Positions 22,133 to 25,058 of a DNA stretch of 25,058 nt are shown one piece after another. The position numbers were made by a program, and so were the translations under genes. Every line of letters begins with the position of its first letter. The stretch's first letter is position 1. The notes beneath the pieces are model-generated. The model made no database searches, was not told the origin of the DNA, and saw only the letters and a program-made list of their open reading frames with translations. The DNA is taken from contig DATADX010000007.1 in assembly GCA_036258315.1 (NCBI GenBank), positions 1 through 25,058 of the forward strand. Reading direction: 5' to 3'. The stretch comes from DASSYK01 sp036258315. Its GTDB lineage: Bacteria; Actinomycetota; Thermoleophilia; Solirubrobacterales; 70-9.

Positions 22133-22369
22133 TCAGCGACCGAGGGCCGGGCCCCAGCCGCTCGGGTCGATCTGCCGCGAGGCGATCCCCTCCTCCAGGG
22201 CCGTGCGCTGCCATCGACTCTGCTCCTCGACCGGCTGAGGCGGCGGCGCCGTCTCGATCAGGAACTGCTCCAGCGCCGCCGCGATCGCCGCGGCCTCCTG
22301 GGGTGAGGCGTTGCTCGCCTCGATCTCGATCCGCGGGCGGGGCGGGCGCCGCTTTCCATTCCTGGCCAC
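22133..22369 (-). CDS. Acyl-CoA carboxylase epsilon subunit-like protein
   Basis: A 78-residue protein with a basic N-terminus (RNGKRRPPRPR), the segment ASPQEAAAIAAALEQFL and a C-terminal SRWQRTALEEGIASR. Small proteins with (S/T)PEExAAlxAal and a terminal W...Al region are epsilon subunits of actinobacterial acyl-CoA carboxylases, which stabilise the alpha-beta complex. It starts with GTG 22369, 14 bases after the carboxyltransferase stop, a position typical for epsilon genes. Similarity among epsilon subunits is low, so the call rests on position and pattern together. Confidence 0.7.
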   Translation of the reverse strand: MARNGKRRPPRPRIEIEASNASPQEAAAIAAALEQFLIETAPPPQPVEEQSRWQRTALEEGIASRQIDPSGWGPALGR

Positions 22370-22383
22370 CGTCGTCGCTGCGG

Positions 22384-23952
22384 CTAGAGCGGGATGTTCC
22401 CGTGCTTGCGCTTCGGCTGCTCGACGCGCTTCGTCTCAAGCACCCGCAGCGCCCTGATCAGCTTCGGGCGAGTCTGGCGCGGCTCGATCACATCGTCGAT
22501 GTAGCCGCGCTCCGCCGCCGAGTAGGGGTTGGCGAAGTGGGCCTTGTAGTCGCCGATCAGCTTCGCGCGGCGCTCGTCCGGAGTCGGCGAGGCCTCGATG
22601 TCGCGACGGTAGATGATGTTGACCGCGCCCTCGGGACCCATCACAGCGACCTCGGCCGTCGGCCAGGCGAAGTTGAAGTCGGCGAGCATGTGCTTCGAGT
22701 TCATCACGTCGTAGGCCCCGCCGTACGCCTTGCGGGTGACGACGGTCAGCTTCGGTACGGTCGCCTCCGTGAACGCGTAGAGGAGCTTCGCGCCGTGGCG
22801 GATGATCCCGCCCCACTCCTGCGAGGTGCCCGGCAGGAAGCCCGGCACGTCCGTGAAGGTGAGCAGCGGCACGTTGAAGGCGTCGCAGGTGCGGACGAAG
22901 CGCGCGGCCTTCTCGGAGGACTCGATGTCGAGCACGCCGGCCAGGTGCTTCGGCTGGTTGCCGACGACGCCGATCGGGCGGCCGTCGAGGCGGCTGAAGC
23001 CGCAGACGATGTTCTGGGCGAAGTGCTCGTGGACCTCGAAGAACTCGCCGTCATCGACGATTCGAGCGATCACGTCCCGCATGTCGTAGGGCTTCTGAGG
23101 GTCGTCGGGGACGATCGTGTCAAGCTCGGGGTCCTCGCGCTCGGGGTCGTCCGAGGGCTCTACGCGCGGCGGGAGCTCGAGGTTGTTGAGGGGCAGGAAA
23201 CTGAGCAGGTAGCGCGCGTCCTCGAGGCACTGCTCCTCGTCGTCGGCGGCGAAGTGGGCGACGCCCGACTTCGAGTTGTGGCTCATCGCCCCGCCGAGCT
23301 CCTCGAACTCGACCTCCTCGCCGGTCACCGTCCTGATCACCTCGGGCCCGGTGATGAACATGTGCGAGGTCTCCTTGACCATGAAGATGAAGTCGGTCAT
23401 CGCGGGCGAGTAGACGGCGCCGCCCGCGCACGGGCCCATGATCAGGCTGATCTGCGGGATCACGCCGGAGCACTTGACGTTGCGCACGAACACGTCGCCG
23501 TAGGCGCCCAGCGAGACGACTCCCTCCTGGATCCGCGCCCCTCCCGAGTCGTTGATCCCGATCACCGGCGCCCCCACCTCGGCGGCGAGGTCCATCACCT
23601 TGCACATCTTCTCCGCCATCACCTCGCCGAGCGAACCACCGAAGACGGTGAAGTCCTGGGAGAAGACGAACACCTTGCGCCCGTCGATCGTGCCGTACCC
23701 GGTCACCACCGCGTCCCCGTAGGGCCGGCGCTTGTCCATCTGGAACTCGTGCGTGCGGTGGCGGACGAAGGTGTCGAGCTCCTCGAACGACCCCGGGTCG
23801 AGCAGCTTCTCGATCCGCTCGCGCGCGGTCAGCTTCCCCTTCGCGTGCTGCTTCTCGACAGCCTCCTCGGAGGCGGAATGCACGGCCTCGTCCCGCAGCT
23901 CGCGAAGCTGGGCGAGCTTCTCGTCGTGGGTCTCGGGGAACTTCTGCCTCAT
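22384..23952 (-). CDS. pccB: Acyl-CoA carboxylase carboxyltransferase beta chain, propionyl-CoA type
   Basis: A 522-residue crotonase-fold carboxyltransferase that moves carboxyl from biotin to acyl-CoA. Landmarks are KLTARERIEKLLDPGSFEE, VFSQDFTVFGGSLGE, the oxyanion regions GINDSGGARIQEG and GPCAGGAVYSPA, and in the C-terminal half DVPGFLPGTSQE and RKAYGGAYDVM. The Asp of AYGGAYD (Asp415) occupies the position that in Streptomyces PccB (Asp422) favours propionyl-CoA, while acetyl-CoA-preferring AccB has a hydrophobic residue. The product would be (S)-methylmalonyl-CoA. It is followed by an epsilon-like gene. Its ATG overlaps the stop of the FkbM gene as ATGA, and TAGACT lies 10 bases upstream as a possible own promoter. 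Confidence 0.93.
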   Translation of the reverse strand: MRQKFPETHDEKLAQLRELRDEAVHSASEEAVEKQHAKGKLTARERIEKLLDPGSFEELDTFVRHRTHEFQMDKRRPYGDAVVTGYGTIDGRKVFVFSQDFTVFGGSLGEVMAEKMCKVMDLAAEVGAPVIGINDSGGARIQEGVVSLGAYGDVFVRNVKCSGVIPQISLIMGPCAGGAVYSPAMTDFIFMVKETSHMFITGPEVIRTVTGEEVEFEELGGAMSHNSKSGVAHFAADDEEQCLEDARYLLSFLPLNNLELPPRVEPSDDPEREDPELDTIVPDDPQKPYDMRDVIARIVDDGEFFEVHEHFAQNIVCGFSRLDGRPIGVVGNQPKHLAGVLDIESSEKAARFVRTCDAFNVPLLTFTDVPGFLPGTSQEWGGIIRHGAKLLYAFTEATVPKLTVVTRKAYGGAYDVMNSKHMLADFNFAWPTAEVAVMGPEGAVNIIYRRDIEASPTPDERRAKLIGDYKAHFANPYSAAERGYIDDVIEPRQTRPKLIRALRVLETKRVEQPKRKHGNIPL

Positions 23953-24965
23953 TCAACGCGCGAGTCTACGGAGGCCCGAAGATGGCCCCGGTGCGCGATG
24001 TCAGAAGAAGTGCGGATCCTCCCAGACGGTCGCGTCGCCCCGCTGGAGACGATCGGCGATCGCGCGCCGGCGGGCCGAGCTCGACCCGCCGATACCCTTC
24101 GCGCGAATCGCCTGATCGGTCCCGGACGCGGAACCAGCAGCCGCACGAGTTCGTCGAGCTCGTTGGTGTTCAATCCCGCGGCGATGGGCTCGGATGACCT
24201 GAGGCGGGCCAGCACCGCATCGGCCTGAAGGTAGGCCGAGAGGATCACCAGCAGCTTCAGTTCCCGGGCCAGCGGGAGCTGGCCGGTGAACCCGCCGTTG
24301 CAGTACAGCGCGTCGACCGAGATGATCTGCCCGCCAAGGCCGCTCGCGGATGGCTCAAACGGTGCACCGCGGCGCCAGCTCGTCCGGCGTAGCCCCTGGA
24401 GCGCCCAGCCGCGGTTCCGGAGATGAGCGTCGACGTCCGCGAACAGCGCCTCGCCTTCGAACAGCGGGTTCATCTCGGCTTCAACTTCGAGAGCAAGACT
24501 CCCGTCAAGGGCCGTCTCGCCGCCGACGAGCACGTCGAGCGCGGCTCCCTCCACGTCGACCTTCAAGCAGTCGATAGGGAGGTTCTCGCGCCTGGCGACA
24601 TCGTCCAAGCTCGACACGCTGATTGACTGAACCGCGCCCACCTCGAGCAGTCGCGCGGCTTGGGGGAAGGAGCGAAGAAACTCGGCGTTCGGCCGATACA
24701 AGCTCGACGCGACGGGCCAGTTGGCAACGTGGAATGGCACATTGTCACCCGACTGCCTCCCGATCGCATAGGGCAGAAAGTGCGCCGGATAAGGCAGGCA
24801 GGCAGCCTCCCTGTTCAACCGCTCGCACTCCGCAGGATCCGGCTCGAAGGCGGTCACATCGAGGACGCTTGCGAACCGGTCCCAACGCGAGGCGACGCCA
24901 CCTCTTGCCCCGATGTCCACCAGCCGCAGGCGATCCTCGCCGAGGTGCTTGTCTAGGACGGTCAC
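23949..24965 (-). CDS. FkbM-family SAM-dependent methyltransferase
   Basis: A 338-residue protein. The SAM-binding motifs are LVDIGARGG (15-23) and AFEPDP (39-44); the family signature DCLKVDVEGAALDVLVGGE spans 132-150. FkbM enzymes O-methylate sugars, polyketides or lipids, often in surface polysaccharide loci; the substrate is unknown. A C-terminal extension rich in Arg, Ser and Ala after about residue 270 has no recognised domain. It is unusual between a possible acyl-CoA mutase gene and pccB, which it overlaps by 4 bases. Two 60-base lines within it (24661-24780) have about 61% G+C against about 72% in one pccB line I counted, a small sample hinting at separate origin. The start is GTG 24965 without a clear binding site. 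Confidence 0.85.
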   Translation of the reverse strand: MTVLDKHLGEDRLRLVDIGARGGVASRWDRFASVLDVTAFEPDPAECERLNREAACLPYPAHFLPYAIGRQSGDNVPFHVANWPVASSLYRPNAEFLRSFPQAARLLEVGAVQSISVSSLDDVARRENLPIDCLKVDVEGAALDVLVGGETALDGSLALEVEAEMNPLFEGEALFADVDAHLRNRGWALQGLRRTSWRRGAPFEPSASGLGGQIISVDALYCNGGFTGQLPLARELKLLVILSAYLQADAVLARLRSSEPIAAGLNTNELDELVRLLVPRPGPIRRFARRVSAGRARPAGARSPIVSSGATRPSGRIRTSSDIAHRGHLRASVDSRVE

Positions 24966-25001
24966 CGGCCCGCGCTGATGATCGAGGTCCGGCCGCGCCG
25001 C

Positions 25002-25058
25002 CTAGAAGAAGGCGCCGCCGCGGTACTCGCCGAACACCTCGCGCATCGCGCCGCACAC
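25002..25058 (-). CDS. C-terminal end of an unidentified protein, possibly acyl-CoA (methylmalonyl-CoA) mutase
   Basis: Only the last 18 codons lie in the window: VCGAMREVFGEYRGGAFF and TAG. The pattern xxLRxVxGxYxxPxx near a C-terminus is usual in large subunits of methylmalonyl- and isobutyryl-CoA mutases, and such a gene next to propionyl-CoA carboxylase would complete the propionate route to succinyl-CoA. The stretch is too short for a firm call; the codon pattern and the 36-base gap to the FkbM gene only show that a coding frame ends here. Confidence 0.4.
   Translation of the reverse strand: MCGAMREVFGEYRGGAFF

Noticed and set aside
22030..24228. 732-codon plus-strand open frame opposite the carboxyltransferase genes
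   Set aside because: Antisense shadow of pccB, the epsilon-like gene and part of the FkbM gene.
1..25058. CRISPR arrays, tRNA or rRNA genes, insertion sequences, integrases, phage or toxin-antitoxin genes
   Set aside because: I saw no regular repeats, tRNA cloverleaf sequences, transposase motifs or phage proteins. Intergenic gaps are too short for most such elements.

Overview
The window is a dense, high-G+C bacterial chromosome segment. It carries a propionyl-CoA-type carboxylase beta chain with an epsilon-like subunit, a fused biotin carboxylase/biotin carrier chain, a DtxR/MntR-type regulator, a dodecin and many TANNNT boxes 6-8 bases before start codons. Together these point to an actinobacterium. 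I infer a Thermoleophilia-like lineage (Solirubrobacterales/Gaiellales), but nothing in the window proves the taxon. No tRNA, rRNA, CRISPR array, insertion sequence or phage gene was seen, and no gene-free stretch exceeds 300 bases.

Layout. 1-3628 (minus): a compact operon of a dihydropteroate synthase-like gene, an MrfA/YprA-like DEAH helicase and a TIGR00725-type nucleotide-binding protein, joined by 8- and 4-base overlaps. 3679-4491: a HAD phosphatase. 4488-4749: a scar holding the 3' ends of a clpP-like and an arsR-like gene fused head to head. 4775-5837: a DtxR/MntR-family regulator and a 62-residue orphan protein. 5850-7915: an aminotransferase and two small NTF2/SnoaL-like proteins. 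7912-9971: sucD and sucC of the TCA cycle. 10067-11550: a type-II HAD dehalogenase-like gene and a broken metal-dependent cyclase/hydrolase gene. 11558-13318: the biotin carboxylase/carrier chain. 13435-19092: an Rrf2 regulator, a PHP phosphoesterase and the sulfate assimilation set sir-cysH-sat-cysC (transcribed in that order on the minus strand). 19277-21710: an ornithine cyclodeaminase-like gene and a Baeyer-Villiger-type flavin monooxygenase, converging. 21806-25058 (minus): a possible acyl-CoA mutase 3' end, an FkbM methyltransferase, the carboxyltransferase and its epsilon subunit, then dodecin with a strong terminator.

How the genes work together. Sat makes APS, an Fe-S-type CysH reduces APS to sulfite, and a siroheme Fe-S reductase makes sulfide; CysC turns APS into PAPS as a branch. 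A cysteine-free Rrf2 protein nearby is a natural candidate regulator, and a near-palindrome overlaps the sir promoter. The biotin carboxylase chain, the carboxyltransferase and the epsilon subunit form an acyl-CoA carboxylase likely acting on propionyl-CoA, feeding methylmalonyl-CoA towards succinyl-CoA and SucCD.

Most of the window is ordinary core metabolism. I did not find a convincing new multi-gene system. The points most worth following are the clpP'/arsR' deletion scar, the cyclase gene with two compensating frameshifts and no normal start codon, the series of apparently leaderless promoters, the sir operator candidate, the dodecin lacking its flavin-stacking residues, and the shared CTAG stop sites of converging genes.
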